A stretch of 64,000 bases of DNA from Candidatus Chloroploca sp. Khr17 (GCF_004138165.1 NZ_RYFF01000003.1:124001-188000); one strand, 5' to 3'. Numbered from the stretch's first letter, positions 52,270 through 61,546 are shown. Translations and numbers: made by a program. Notes: generated from the letters alone by a model not told the origin.

Positions 52270-55200
52270 ATGTCACCGCTACAAGCCACCTCAAAATACA
52301 AACGCCTGATCGTACAAGGGTTTGTCTTGTTTGCCTGTATTGTAGCCTTACTCTACCTATCTACAGTCGTCGAGGCACAACGGAATTATGCTTTCATAGC
52401 GTCAACTGAACCTGCTGCTATGCCACAACAAGCTCAGTTGACGCAGGCAATTGCGGAAATCCCTGTGCCAAGTTTTAAGCAAAGAGATTATGCGGATCGC
52501 TTGGGTTCTACGAGTTGTGGCCTCACCATTGCAAGCCACGGCTGTACAATCACTTCACTTGCAATGGTCTATAACTACCATCAACCAGATTATACTAATC
52601 CACCATCCCTAAATAATTGCATAAGTGAAAGAGGAGGATTTTCAGGATGTTTATTGAATTGGGGAGGTCTATGTGCACCAGAGGGTGTTTCAGTCGATGC
52701 TAGCAGACGCTGGCAATCAGCTAATTCAAGCGAAATTGACAGTTATTTACAGCAACGCCTTCCTGTAATAGTTGGTCTTGGAATTCCAGGGCAAAATAGT
52801 TATCACTGGGTTGTCATTATTGGCAAACGTAGCAACGGATTGTATATCACTAGAGATCCAGAAAACACTAATCCAGATCGTAGCATCAGTGAAATTAATT
52901 CGATTATCACGATTAACGGCCCCAGAGGAGGAGATACCAATCAGCCAATCCCAACTCCTACTCCGGGGCAACCCCCACCACCGCCACCCGCCCCTAACTG
53001 CGCCCCCCAAAATCTCTCTGCACGCATTGAGGGCCGTACCGCGCACCTCGATTGGGCCGATGTGACCTGTGCTGGGACACGTGGTTATACGTTGCACGTG
53101 ACGAGGGGGAGCGGCCCTGAAGATGGGATCATTCTTGATACCGGGGTGACACCCTCGAACTATAGTTTTTCTTTCCCTGAGGATGGCACCTATTCCTGGC
53201 ACGTTGCGTCGTGGCAGGGCAATACCCGCAGTGCCTGGAGTTCGCGGCAGATCGTGATTGGCGGTGGGAGTAATCCGCCTCCACCTGGTTGTGGACCGGT
53301 CGGCATGGCCGAGCCACATGCCGGGGCAACTGTCGGCGATAGCCCGCTTTTTCGCTGGGAAGCGGTCAGTTGTGCCGGTAATACGTATGTACTGCGCGTC
53401 AAGACGGTTGCCGATATGCACGGTGGCGGTGAGACGGTTTTGAATCGCTCGGGGATTCAGGATACGGTCTTTTATGGCAAGCCCGAGCATTTCCCGTCGC
53501 GTTTCTATGGCCGGGCGCTCTACTGGTCGGTCATTCCCGAGGTCTCGGGTGGTCAATGGTCGCCGGCGCGTCCTTTTGTGATCAATCCGAATCGCCCGCC
53601 AGCGATCAGCTTTGCCAGCGCAAATGGGCAGCCTTTGCCCGCCGAAAACAGCCCGCTCTGGGCAAATCAGGCCAACTGGCTGTTCGCTGGGGCTGCGAGT
53701 GACCCCGATGGGCGCGTTACGCGGGTTGAGTTGCACTGCGCGCACTGCGAAGGTGCCGGGAACCTTGCCAGCGCGACCTTGAATGGTACGAGTTGGCAGC
53801 ATGAGCGGCACAATATGGTGGGACAAAATCTGATCGCTTTTGTCGCAACCGACGATAAGGGCGTGACCGTGCGGAGTCGTCTGCTCGATCTTCGTATCGA
53901 TCTTACTGTGCCCACCAGTACGCCTGCGCTCAATGGCGAGACCAATCCGAGTCGTTGGCGCACCTGGTACAACACGCCGCAGCAACTGCACATCAGGGCG
54001 GTGGATGGCGGCAATGGTCAGGCACTCAGTCAGGTACGCGAAGTGAGAACGTGGCTGCGTGGGCCAGGGGTCGACGAGCAACGCACCTGGCCGGGTAGTG
54101 AGGCGCTGCTCAGCCTCGAACGCGACGGGGTCTGGACAATCGAGTATCAGGCGCTCGACAATGTGGGCAATCTTGAGGCGGCCCGTCAATTGGTGGTACG
54201 CATTGACCGTACCCCACCAACGCCACCCGCTGAGGCAGGTGAACTGGGCGGGACAAGCGATAGCGTCTGGCAGCGTGATGTGAGCACACCGGTCTTTCGT
54301 TGGAGTAACGGGAGCGATGCCGGGGCGGGCCTTGCACGTACCGAGTTGCGCCTGATGACGAGCGATGGACGACTCATCAATACGCTCAGTTACACTGGTG
54401 CCGCGCCACCCAACTGGTCGCTTGCCCCGGAGGGGTTGCCCACCGGGAGTTACAACCTGCTAGGGCGCAGCGTAGATCATGCTGGCAACGCGAGTGCCGA
54501 AGTCCGTCTCTTCACCTTCCGCTATGACCGCACCCCCCCAGAGAATCCGGTTGCCCTGAGTCACGCCGCCGGAGTGGAGAATGAGCGCTGGCAACGCACG
54601 GCCTGTCAGGCTGACTTTAGTTGGGCCAGGCCGCATGATGAGGGTTCCGGCGTGGCTGGCTACGAGGCGAACTGGCGGATTGACGATGGACGGCGGGTCA
54701 CTGAAAATAGTGCTACGCTCACGAGCGAGCGTTTCCAGAGCGATAGCCCGCCCTGTGATGAGGGGAGCGTCTACACCAATACGCTGTTTATTCGCACCCG
54801 CGACGCTGTCGGCAACTTGAGCGAGCGCACAACAGCCTTCACGCTGCGTTACGATAATGATCCGCCGACGGTCGCCATTCGTTTCAGTGGCGGGATCACT
54901 GAAACGACGCAGACCCGCGTGACGCTGGAGCTGGAGGCTGCTGATCGTGGGTCTGGCGTCGCAGCAATGCGCTTCTCGGGCGATGGATCTACCTGGACAG
55001 AATGGGAGGCCTTTGCGTCCACCAAGATCTGGCAAATTCCGGGCATCAGTCGCCAGTCATGGCCGGTCTATGCGCAGGTACGTGATCAAGTCGGATTGAG
55101 CTCTGAGGTAGCGGTGAGTGCAGTCAAGCTGAATGTCAATCGGCGCTATCCACGCTCGGCCAATTTCCGGCTCTTCGCCTCATCATTTGATGGCGGCAGC

Positions 55201-56799
55201 GCCGAAGCTGGCTCGGCGAGTTTCTTTGGGCGCGGTACGCTAGGCCAGGGCTACAGCACTAGCGCGATGCAGAGCACCTCCTATGTGATCAGTTCAGGCT
55301 ACGAAACGGCCCTGCGCGCCATTCCTCTCCTTGTACCTGGCTCTGAGCGCTTCACCGCCACCGGCGGCAGTATGAGTGCAGGCACCGGCGCAATGCCACT
55401 GCGCTCGGGTAGCTTCCAGATGCAGAATAGCATCGGTCAGGCCGCACTGCCCAACAACCAGGCAACGTTAAGCAGCCAGCAGTATCAGCACCGGCCCGGC
55501 TTTTTGGCCGATTTCCCGATCAGCGCAGTGGCCCTTCTGCCCGTTGGCCCAGAACCTGAGCCGCCGCCGACTCCGGCTTGCCCCTTTGCCACGATCCAGA
55601 TCAACGGTGGGGCGCACTATACCCAGCAGGCAGCGGTCAACCTCACGCTGTGCGCACCCTTCGCCGAGGCAATGCGCCTCAGCAGTGATCCTACATTTGC
55701 CGATCGTGACTGGGAACCCTACGCCAAGCAACGAACCTGGCTCTTCACAACGACGGGCGACCCGGCTGCCCCGCGCATCGTCTATGTCTGGTTCCGTAAC
55801 GCTGATGGGACGATCCTGGGAAGCTATAGTGCAGCGATTATCTACGATGCAGTCGCACCTGTCAGTAGCGCCTGGGTTGAGGGAAGTACGGAGAGTCTGA
55901 ATCCAGTGAGCAGTCGCCAGAACACCTTCAATGACCAGAGCAGACCCAGTACCTCTGATCCGATTGTCACCGCCGGGGCAATCACCCTCCAGATCATTGG
56001 ACAGGACACTGTGAGTGGCCTGAGTGAGTTGCAGCTTAGCGAGCAAGCAGACTTTGCCGACGCTGTCTGGATGGCCTACGATCCCCAGCAGGCGTGGACA
56101 TTTGAAGGAGATGATCGGAGCGGGACGCTCTATGTTCGCAGCCGTGACCGGGCCGGGAATCTTTCTGAAGTAAGTACAATTCCCTTTGTGCTCGATACGA
56201 CAGCCCCTTATGGTAGCGTCATGCTTGACAACCCAATTATCAGCGCGGATACAACCAGTTTCCTCATCTATCTTGAGGCTGAAGACGACAACTCAGGTGT
56301 TGAGGCACTCCGCGTCAGTGGCGATCCAGACTTTGGCGATGCTGCGTGGCAACCCTATCGCGAGCGCGTCGTCTGGAATGTACCCAATCCTCTGCCTGCG
56401 AGTGGAACGATCTATGTTCAGTTCCGTGACGAGGCTGGCAACCTTTCCGAGGTCTACGCAAAGCTGCATGTGCTCGATACCACCGCACCGCGCCTGCTCG
56501 GCAGCCTCGTTGACCAGAGCAGTACCATCCCTCAGTTAAGCCTGCTGATCGAAGACGATCGCGCAGGTATGGCCTGGGTCTACCTAAGCAATGATCCCGC
56601 GATGGTGGAAGGCGTCGCCGTGGTGCGCTACACCGACGAAGCCATTCCATGGGTCTTTGATCCGCGCCAGGTCGTCTGGGTTATGCTGACTGATGCGGTT
56701 GGCAATCGTAGCGAGCCGTATGCCATTCTGCTCCCCGTTAGCGTCGAGTCGAGTGAAGAGCCTGCCGCACGGGTCTATTTACCCTCTATTATGCGCTAG
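52270..56799 (+). CDS. Exported C39-like peptidase with fibronectin/Ig-like repeats and YLPxI tail
   Basis: 1509 residues. Signal peptide ending near VVEA, then a papain-fold C39-like domain (about 62-215): Cys92 in SHGCTITSLAMV, His179 in SYHWVVIIG and Asp196 in TRDPEN form a likely triad. A Pro/Thr linker follows (PTPTPGQPPPPPP), then many beta-sandwich modules (NCAPQNLSARIEGRTAHLDW, repeated LDTTAP and RDxAGNLSE motifs) to the end, which is RVYLPSIMR. The peptidase-coding part (52270 to about 52960) is distinctly AT-rich; from about 52975 the GC content and codon use match the host. This suggests an acquired catalytic head joined to a native tail. It may be a cell-surface peptidase or toxin-like adhesin. 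Confidence 0.85.
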   Translation: MSPLQATSKYKRLIVQGFVLFACIVALLYLSTVVEAQRNYAFIASTEPAAMPQQAQLTQAIAEIPVPSFKQRDYADRLGSTSCGLTIASHGCTITSLAMVYNYHQPDYTNPPSLNNCISERGGFSGCLLNWGGLCAPEGVSVDASRRWQSANSSEIDSYLQQRLPVIVGLGIPGQNSYHWVVIIGKRSNGLYITRDPENTNPDRSISEINSIITINGPRGGDTNQPIPTPTPGQPPPPPPAPNCAPQNLSARIEGRTAHLDWADVTCAGTRGYTLHVTRGSGPEDGIILDTGVTPSNYSFSFPEDGTYSWHVASWQGNTRSAWSSRQIVIGGGSNPPPPGCGPVGMAEPHAGATVGDSPLFRWEAVSCAGNTYVLRVKTVADMHGGGETVLNRSGIQDTVFYGKPEHFPSRFYGRALYWSVIPEVSGGQWSPARPFVINPNRPPAISFASANGQPLPAENSPLWANQANWLFAGAASDPDGRVTRVELHCAHCEGAGNLASATLNGTSWQHERHNMVGQNLIAFVATDDKGVTVRSRLLDLRIDLTVPTSTPALNGETNPSRWRTWYNTPQQLHIRAVDGGNGQALSQVREVRTWLRGPGVDEQRTWPGSEALLSLERDGVWTIEYQALDNVGNLEAARQLVVRIDRTPPTPPAEAGELGGTSDSVWQRDVSTPVFRWSNGSDAGAGLARTELRLMTSDGRLINTLSYTGAAPPNWSLAPEGLPTGSYNLLGRSVDHAGNASAEVRLFTFRYDRTPPENPVALSHAAGVENERWQRTACQADFSWARPHDEGSGVAGYEANWRIDDGRRVTENSATLTSERFQSDSPPCDEGSVYTNTLFIRTRDAVGNLSERTTAFTLRYDNDPPTVAIRFSGGITETTQTRVTLELEAADRGSGVAAMRFSGDGSTWTEWEAFASTKIWQIPGISRQSWPVYAQVRDQVGLSSEVAVSAVKLNVNRRYPRSANFRLFASSFDGGSAEAGSASFFGRGTLGQGYSTSAMQSTSYVISSGYETALRAIPLLVPGSERFTATGGSMSAGTGAMPLRSGSFQMQNSIGQAALPNNQATLSSQQYQHRPGFLADFPISAVALLPVGPEPEPPPTPACPFATIQINGGAHYTQQAAVNLTLCAPFAEAMRLSSDPTFADRDWEPYAKQRTWLFTTTGDPAAPRIVYVWFRNADGTILGSYSAAIIYDAVAPVSSAWVEGSTESLNPVSSRQNTFNDQSRPSTSDPIVTAGAITLQIIGQDTVSGLSELQLSEQADFADAVWMAYDPQQAWTFEGDDRSGTLYVRSRDRAGNLSEVSTIPFVLDTTAPYGSVMLDNPIISADTTSFLIYLEAEDDNSGVEALRVSGDPDFGDAAWQPYRERVVWNVPNPLPASGTIYVQFRDEAGNLSEVYAKLHVLDTTAPRLLGSLVDQSSTIPQLSLLIEDDRAGMAWVYLSNDPAMVEGVAVVRYTDEAIPWVFDPRQVVWVMLTDAVGNRSEPYAILLPVSVESSEEPAARVYLPSIMR

Positions 56800-56837
56800 C
56801 AGAGGCGCAACAACTCAAACGATAACCCAGCACACAC

Positions 56838-56862
56838 AAAAAACCGGCTACGCCGGTTTTTT
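56838..56862 (+). terminator. Rho-independent terminator
   Basis: AAAAAACCGGC (56838-56848), loop TAC, GCCGGTTTTTT (56852-56862). It has a good T-run, 40 nt after the giant gene. Confidence 0.9.
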
Positions 56863-56913
56863 AGCGGGCAGAGAAAAGGAATGTTCTGCATCCAAAAAAG
56901 CCGTAGAATCTGG

Positions 56914-57099
56914 TATAATATGGGTGCTTGTTTTTTAACAGCCAGTGCAGCTCTGGGTCATGCCCCAGCGAGCCGGGCGACACCACAGATACAGCAACCT
57001 TAACGGGTTTGTAAAAGCTCTTGGGTAATTGCTCGCGGCGTAGCCACGAGCGATTATCTCTTCCCTTCACACTCTTCAATCTTTCAGGAGGAACTCGAG
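56914..57099 (+). promoter_or_regulatory. Putative promoter and long leader of the small exported protein
   Basis: A perfect TATAAT at 56914-56919 is followed by about 175 nt before the ATG at 57100. The leader contains CTGGGTCATGCCCCAG and GCTCGCGGCGTAGCCACGAGC-like hairpins. A regulatory RNA function is possible; I cannot match a riboswitch class. Confidence 0.4.
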
Positions 57100-57420
57100 A
57101 TGAACAAAACGCTAGTTTGGGGTATCGCTTGCTTGCTTATCACCCTTCCTGTATGGGGCGTAGTCCAGGCGTGGAATTCCACCGCAAGTTCAGTACATGA
57201 AGAAACCAGTTCTCTTTGTGCTGAAGATGCATCGCTTGCCTATCCCTATCCCTATCCTATGCCTGGCTCCTGCACGTATCTACCTATCATCCATCAAGGG
57301 GACACCCCGGCGCTGACCCCGTCGCCAACGCTGACCCCGTCGCCAACGCTGACCCCGTCGCCAACGCTGACCCCGTCGCCGACCCCAACCGCCACAACTG
57401 GGCCATATCCGCTTCCATAA
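57100..57420 (+). CDS. Small exported Pro/Thr-rich protein with internal YLPII motif
   Basis: 106 residues: signal peptide (about 1-24, ending VVQA), a Ser-rich segment with two Cys, YPYPYPMPGSCTYLPIIHQ, then four 18-bp repeats encoding LTPSPT (57313-57384) and a short PTATTGPYPLP end. A strong ribosome site (AGGAGGAA) lies 8 nt before ATG. YLPII resembles the C-terminal tail of other secreted proteins here, but followed by a repeat stalk instead of the stop. The function is unknown; the repeat could be an O-glycosylated wall-spanning stalk. Confidence 0.7.
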   Translation: MNKTLVWGIACLLITLPVWGVVQAWNSTASSVHEETSSLCAEDASLAYPYPYPMPGSCTYLPIIHQGDTPALTPSPTLTPSPTLTPSPTLTPSPTPTATTGPYPLP

Positions 57421-57464
57421 CTTCTGTTGTGGGGTACGATGATGCTTTGGGCCGACGGATGACC

Positions 57465-57734
57465 CTACTGCCGAGTCTTCCGCCGACCGAACATCCAGCC
57501 CCAGGCCTGCGCGGCAAGGCTGATCTGGCCGAGGGCAAAGAGCACTAGCAGGGCGGTGATGGCGGTTGTGCTGACGGTCGACCAGAAGGTGAGGGCCTGG
57601 CGAATATCGCTCAGCGCCAGTTGCAACGTACTGGCGCGTGTCCTCCCCTCGTCCAGGGTGGTGCGCTTCTCCTTTTTGGAAGGGCGACTTTCATCGCTAA
57701 AAATAAACCCGCCTGAGACCTCACAGCTCTTCAA
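57465..57734 (-). CDS. Small membrane protein or gene remnant
   Basis: The frame reads 89 codons, the first of which lie within the palindrome at 57716-57748, so the true start is unclear. The visible product has a charged N-terminal part (PSKKEKRTTLDEGRTRAST), one hydrophobic helix (TTAITALLVLFALGQISLAA) and a basic end (GRRKTRQ). It may be the 3' end of a longer membrane protein gene disrupted when the palindrome was inserted, or a real small protein starting at an internal TTG. No family is recognised. Confidence 0.35.
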   Translation of the reverse strand: MKSCEVSGGFIFSDESRPSKKEKRTTLDEGRTRASTLQLALSDIRQALTFWSTVSTTAITALLVLFALGQISLAAQAWGWMFGRRKTRQ

Positions 57735-57748
57735 GACCTGTGAGGTCT
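57716..57748. repeat. 33-bp palindrome, AGACCTCACAG family, copy 4 (one arm mutated)
   Basis: AGACCTCACAGCTCTT (57716-57731), one base, then 57733-57748. One base in the left arm (C for G) breaks a pair. It overlaps the stop region of the membrane protein gene to the right and the start of the small frame to the left. Confidence 0.8.
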
Positions 57749-58282
57749 AGCCTGAGACTTGGTGCGCTTGAAGAAGCCACCCTGGTAGGCGATGCTCGCT
57801 GCACTCAGCAGAAGGACGAGCGAGGTAGCCAAGAGCCCATCCAACCAGGGGAGCAGGGCGCTGAGACCGCGCATGGTCAACATTGCGCCCACCAGTCCGG
57901 CGAGAATGATGATCGCCCATTGCTTGAAACCGATCACCAGCACGGCCCCGACGCCCGCACCGACGACAGCCAGGATCCAGTCAAACAGGCCGAAGCTCAG
58001 GCGGAAGAGGTCGAGCACGTTCAGCGCGATCGCGGCACCCGCCACGGCACCGAGGATGAGGGTGAGACGATCCACGGCTCCTTTCGCCATGCCCGAGCCA
58101 AAGAAGAAGACCGCCGCTAGCCCGCTCGTGACGAGCAAGGTCAGCCAGAAACTCTGATCCCATGGCAACAGGCGCAACAGGGCGACCCCGAGGATAGCCC
58201 CAACCGACGCCCCCAGGATGGCGAACCGTGAGCCAAAGGCGAGCACCGCGAGTCCCAGCGCAATCAGCAGATAGGGAAACAT
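57731..58282 (-). CDS. Multi-pass membrane protein, unknown
   Basis: 183 residues with about 7 hydrophobic helices, rich in Gly/Ala/Leu (ALGLAVLAFGSRFAILGASV, VVGAGVGAVLVIGF), and a basic tail (KRTKSQARPHRS). ATG at 58282 with AAGAGG upstream is preferred over an in-frame start eight codons earlier. The stop lies in the palindrome at 57716-57748, so the last codons may derive from the repeat. It starts 25 nt after the GAP-family gene stop and is likely co-transcribed. No family is confidently recognised. Confidence 0.7.
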   Translation of the reverse strand: MFPYLLIALGLAVLAFGSRFAILGASVGAILGVALLRLLPWDQSFWLTLLVTSGLAAVFFFGSGMAKGAVDRLTLILGAVAGAAIALNVLDLFRLSFGLFDWILAVVGAGVGAVLVIGFKQWAIIILAGLVGAMLTMRGLSALLPWLDGLLATSLVLLLSAASIAYQGGFFKRTKSQARPHRS

Positions 58283-58306
58283 CAGCAACCTCTTTTCAGG
58301 CAACAT

Positions 58307-58978
58307 CTATCCACCCAGGAAGGCACTCACGCCGTTCCAGGTGAATAGCAGGCCAAATATGAGCGAGACGGTGATGGAGATCGGACGATTGTAGGTCGTT
58401 AGCCAGGTATTCGCACGCTGAAGGACTGACTGGGACTGCTTTGGCGCAACTGCGGCGAACAGCAGGGCGAGGATGAGCAAGATCTGCGCGAAGAAGATGT
58501 ACGCCGCGTACGCGATGATTGCGTCGGTTCGGTCAAGGCCTGCCTCGTTGATGACGGCAAGAGCAGAGAGAGTGAACGCCCAGAGCTTCGCGCCGATCGC
58601 GATCCCCAGTGCGCCGATGCCCAGTACCTTGAGCGGGGTAGCCTGTTCAAGCGACTGCATCCATTTGGGGGGTGGCTCGTCAGGATCTTCTTCCTTGCGC
58701 CATTTCTTGAACGCGGCGATCAGAAGCAGGATGCCAAGCACAAGTTTCAGCGTCGCGGCCACGAGGCCATCCCCCTCCGCCGCCTTGTCTGAGGAGCCCA
58801 AGACGAGACCGAAGAGCACCCCCTGCGCGACGCGGGTAAGGGTCATGCCGAGAACGAAGGCAGAGGCTTTGAGCAGACCGTTCGGACTGGCGAGCAGCAA
58901 CAGGACAATGATGAGCCAGAGGGGGGCCAGGATGTTGCCAAGGATCATCGGGAGTAATTCGCCGAATAGGGGGAACAT
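58307..58978 (-). CDS. GAP-family (Sap/SfLAP-like) integral membrane protein
   Basis: 223 residues, six predicted helices, with the family layout of sulfolipid-addressing/GAP proteins: MILGNILAPLWLIIVLLLLA at the N-terminus, a charged cytoplasmic loop (KKWRKEEDPDEPPPKWMQSL) before helix four, and the AKLWAFTLSALAVI segment. ATG at 58978 follows AAAGGAA. Relatives include LysE-like transporters and mycobacterial glycolipid exporters. The substrate is unknown; lipid or small-molecule export is possible. Confidence 0.75.
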   Translation of the reverse strand: MFPLFGELLPMILGNILAPLWLIIVLLLLASPNGLLKASAFVLGMTLTRVAQGVLFGLVLGSSDKAAEGDGLVAATLKLVLGILLLIAAFKKWRKEEDPDEPPPKWMQSLEQATPLKVLGIGALGIAIGAKLWAFTLSALAVINEAGLDRTDAIIAYAAYIFFAQILLILALLFAAVAPKQSQSVLQRANTWLTTYNRPISITVSLIFGLLFTWNGVSAFLGG

Positions 58979-59378
58979 AGCCTTTTCCTTTGCTGTCCAG
59001 CGTGGATCGCACTTACCTGGACGTATAACCAAGATCGATCACGTTGTCCATAGCATTACGTGTTCACCTTTGCGGTAACAAGCAAGCCTGGGAGCGAGGG
59101 CGGGACAACTGTGTACAGTTACCATCGCATGCAGTATAAGGTTGTACGGCGGAGAGCGGGCTATCCTGTTGGATAGGAGGCGAATGATCCTCTCTCCTGG
59201 GAGCGAGGACGTCCCGCCTCGGGGTGCGTGCGAGGGCGGGACACCCTCGCTCCCAGGCTTGCCTGTTCCCTCAAATGTGAAGAGTTTCCCGACCCAAGTA
59301 GAAGCACGGCCTGATGCTACATCCCTATGGTGGGGTGGGCAACGCTACGCTGAACCATCTCGGACGGGCGCTTTGCCC
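58979..59378. other. Intergenic region with GC-rich palindromes, no gene seen
   Basis: It contains an imperfect hairpin at 59196-59257 (arms beginning CCTGGGAGCGAGG), a half-copy at about 59091-59107 and a CTATCCTGTTGGATAGGAGG hairpin near 59161-59178. These belong to the same family as the hairpin at 21845-21909. I find no supported coding sequence. Confidence 0.55.
59196..59257. repeat. GC-rich hairpin related to the element at 21845
   Basis: CCTGGGAGCGAGGACGTCCC and following bases (59196-59220) pair imperfectly with 59232-59257. It shares the CCTGGG(T/A)(A/G)CG and GTCCCGCC parts with the 21845 copy. Confidence 0.7.
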
Positions 59379-61526
59379 CTACGACCCTGGTGGGTGCAAC
59401 GCAAGCACGACTCGTTCAGGGGTGAAGGGCAGGTCACTGAGCCAGACTCCGGTCGCGTTGTGGATGGCGTCGGCGACGGCGGGGGCGAAGGGGATCAGGG
59501 GCAGTTCGGCCATGCCGCGGGCACCATACGGGCCTTCGGGGTCGGCGAGTTCGAGGATGACCGGGATGATTTCGGGAGGCGTGTCAAGGATCGTCGGGAT
59601 GAGATAGGTGCTGAGACCGGGCGTGGCAACGCGCCCCTCACGCATCTGAAAGTGCTCCATCAGGGTGTAGCCAAGCGCCTGAGCGAGTGCGCCTTCGATC
59701 TGGCCTTCGACTTGCTGGCGGTTGATCGCTCGTCCTACGTCGTGAACGCTGATGATACGCACGATGCGCACCAGTCCTGTAATTATGTCAACTTCCACTT
59801 CCACGGCTTGCGCGGCGTAGCCATAGGCATAGTTCGGCTTGCCCGCAGTGGTTGTCGCGTCGAGCGGGGTCGTCGCGGGGGCGCGGTATTGTACGGTCAC
59901 GCACGCCGGGCGCTCTTCATTCTGCCATTCGCGTAACGCACCGAGTGCGGCGTCATGCACGGCTCGCCCCGCCATCAGGGTGAGCCGCGAAGCCGAGGCC
60001 GAGCCAGCGTTGGGGGCTTCGGCGCTGTCTTCGGCGATCAGTTGCACCGTCTCGAGGCTAACGTTGAGTGCTTCAGCGGCAATCTGGCGCAAGATGAGAT
60101 GCGCCCCTTGACCAACGTCGGCGGCCCCAATCCGTACGATGGCCTGCTCGATGGTCGTGCTGCCGTGCAGTTCAACGGTAGCCGTGGCTTGCTCGGGAAA
60201 GCCAAAGGAATAGCCGAGATTCTTGATGCCACAGGCCAGGCCCCAGGCTCGCTTGAGGTGCGGCGCGGCGGGTGGCGGCAGTGCGGGCAGCGTCGCGAGC
60301 GTCGTGAGGCAGGTGTCGAGACAGGCGCGCACGCTGACCCCCGCAGGCAAGGGCTGCTGCGTGGGCTCAAGACTCCCCTCGCGATAGAGATTGATCCGGC
60401 GCATCGCCACAGGATCACGCCCAAGCGCGTGGGCAAGCCGGGTCACCATCACTTCGCTGGCAAACTGGGCCTGTGGCGCGCCAAAGCCGCGAAAGGCCCC
60501 GGCAGGGAGGTTGTTGGTATAGACGGCATAGGCATCAACGTGGATGTTGGGCACCTCGTAACAGCCGGTGAGAAAGAGCGCGACACACTTGATGACCTCC
60601 TGGCTGGTTGACGCATAGGCCCCGCCATCACCGATCGCCGTGGCCGACACGGCCACAATGCGCCCATCGCGCATCGCGCCCCAGCGACAGCGGATCGTCA
60701 CCGGGTGGCGCTTGTGATGCGCCATCACCGACTCAGCACGACTCCAGACAATTGCCACGGGCTGACGCAACTTCCAGGCCGCAAGCGCCAGCAGATGCTG
60801 CACCGAAAGATCCTCGCGCCCCCCGAAGGCGCCGCCAATCGCCGCATACCGGATGACCACCTGCGCTTCGGGCAAGCCGAGCACCTCGGCGATCTGGCGG
60901 CGATCTTCGTGGAGCCACTGACCGGCGGTGTGGATGATGACGCGGTCGTCTGCGTCAACGTAGGCAATGCCCGCCTCGGGTTGCAGAAACGCGTGTTCCT
61001 GCCAGGCGGTCGAGAACTCCCCTTCAAGCACGAGATCCGCCGTCGCCAGAGCCGCCTCGGCGTCGCCTTTGCGGATCGGGCAATGGTAGAGCAGATTGGT
61101 GCCTCGTTCGGGATGGATCAAGGGCGCATCGGACGTCAGCGCCAACGCAGCATCGGCCAGCACCGGCAGATCTTCATACGCAACCTCGACCAGGCCCGCA
61201 GCAACCTCGGCAACTTCGCGGCTCGTTGCCACCACCAGCGCCACCCGGTCACCCACAAACCGCACCACCTCACCGCAGAGCACCGGCTGGTCAGGTTCGA
61301 CAAGACCATAGGCATTATGGGGCACATCAGCCGCCGTCAGCACCGCAACCACACCGGGATAGGCCAGCGCCACCGCCGTCTCCAGGCGCACAATGCGCGC
61401 ATGGGGCCGCTGGGCAAAGACAACCTTCAGGTGCAACATCCCCGGCTCGATCAGATCCCCTGGATAACGGGTCGCCCCCGTCACCTTTGCAGTTGCATCA
61501 GGACGCGGGAGGGATGTGCCGATCAT
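59379..61526 (-). CDS. Xanthine dehydrogenase-family molybdopterin-binding subunit (orphan)
   Basis: 715 residues of the large subunit family of molybdenum hydroxylases (xanthine, aldehyde, CO dehydrogenases). It starts with the a/b hammerhead domain (RPDATAKVTGATRYPGD) and continues with the molybdopterin domains: GGAFGGREDLSVQ, RGFGAPQAQFASE, GAADVGQGAH and the C-terminal active-site region GARGMAELPLIPFAPAVADA with the catalytic Glu. No CO-dehydrogenase-type AYXCSFR loop is seen. ATG at 61526 is preferred over an upstream start inside the dispersed repeat. The FAD and 2Fe-2S subunits are not adjacent. The substrate could be a purine or a N-heterocycle. Confidence 0.9.
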   Translation of the reverse strand: MIGTSLPRPDATAKVTGATRYPGDLIEPGMLHLKVVFAQRPHARIVRLETAVALAYPGVVAVLTAADVPHNAYGLVEPDQPVLCGEVVRFVGDRVALVVATSREVAEVAAGLVEVAYEDLPVLADAALALTSDAPLIHPERGTNLLYHCPIRKGDAEAALATADLVLEGEFSTAWQEHAFLQPEAGIAYVDADDRVIIHTAGQWLHEDRRQIAEVLGLPEAQVVIRYAAIGGAFGGREDLSVQHLLALAAWKLRQPVAIVWSRAESVMAHHKRHPVTIRCRWGAMRDGRIVAVSATAIGDGGAYASTSQEVIKCVALFLTGCYEVPNIHVDAYAVYTNNLPAGAFRGFGAPQAQFASEVMVTRLAHALGRDPVAMRRINLYREGSLEPTQQPLPAGVSVRACLDTCLTTLATLPALPPPAAPHLKRAWGLACGIKNLGYSFGFPEQATATVELHGSTTIEQAIVRIGAADVGQGAHLILRQIAAEALNVSLETVQLIAEDSAEAPNAGSASASRLTLMAGRAVHDAALGALREWQNEERPACVTVQYRAPATTPLDATTTAGKPNYAYGYAAQAVEVEVDIITGLVRIVRIISVHDVGRAINRQQVEGQIEGALAQALGYTLMEHFQMREGRVATPGLSTYLIPTILDTPPEIIPVILELADPEGPYGARGMAELPLIPFAPAVADAIHNATGVWLSDLPFTPERVVLALHPPGS

Positions 61527-61546
61527 ATGCTCAGATCCTTTCGCTA

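Noticed and set aside
52747-54189. 480-codon minus-strand frame inside the C39-like giant gene
   Set aside because: It is Arg/Pro-rich antisense reading without domain similarity.
56920-57099. Known riboswitch (c-di-GMP or cobalamin class) in the leader of the small exported protein
   Set aside because: I could not find the conserved cores of these classes; only generic hairpins are visible.
57313-57384. CRISPR-like tandem repeat
   Set aside because: The 18-bp units are contiguous, in frame and encode LTPSPT; there are no spacers.
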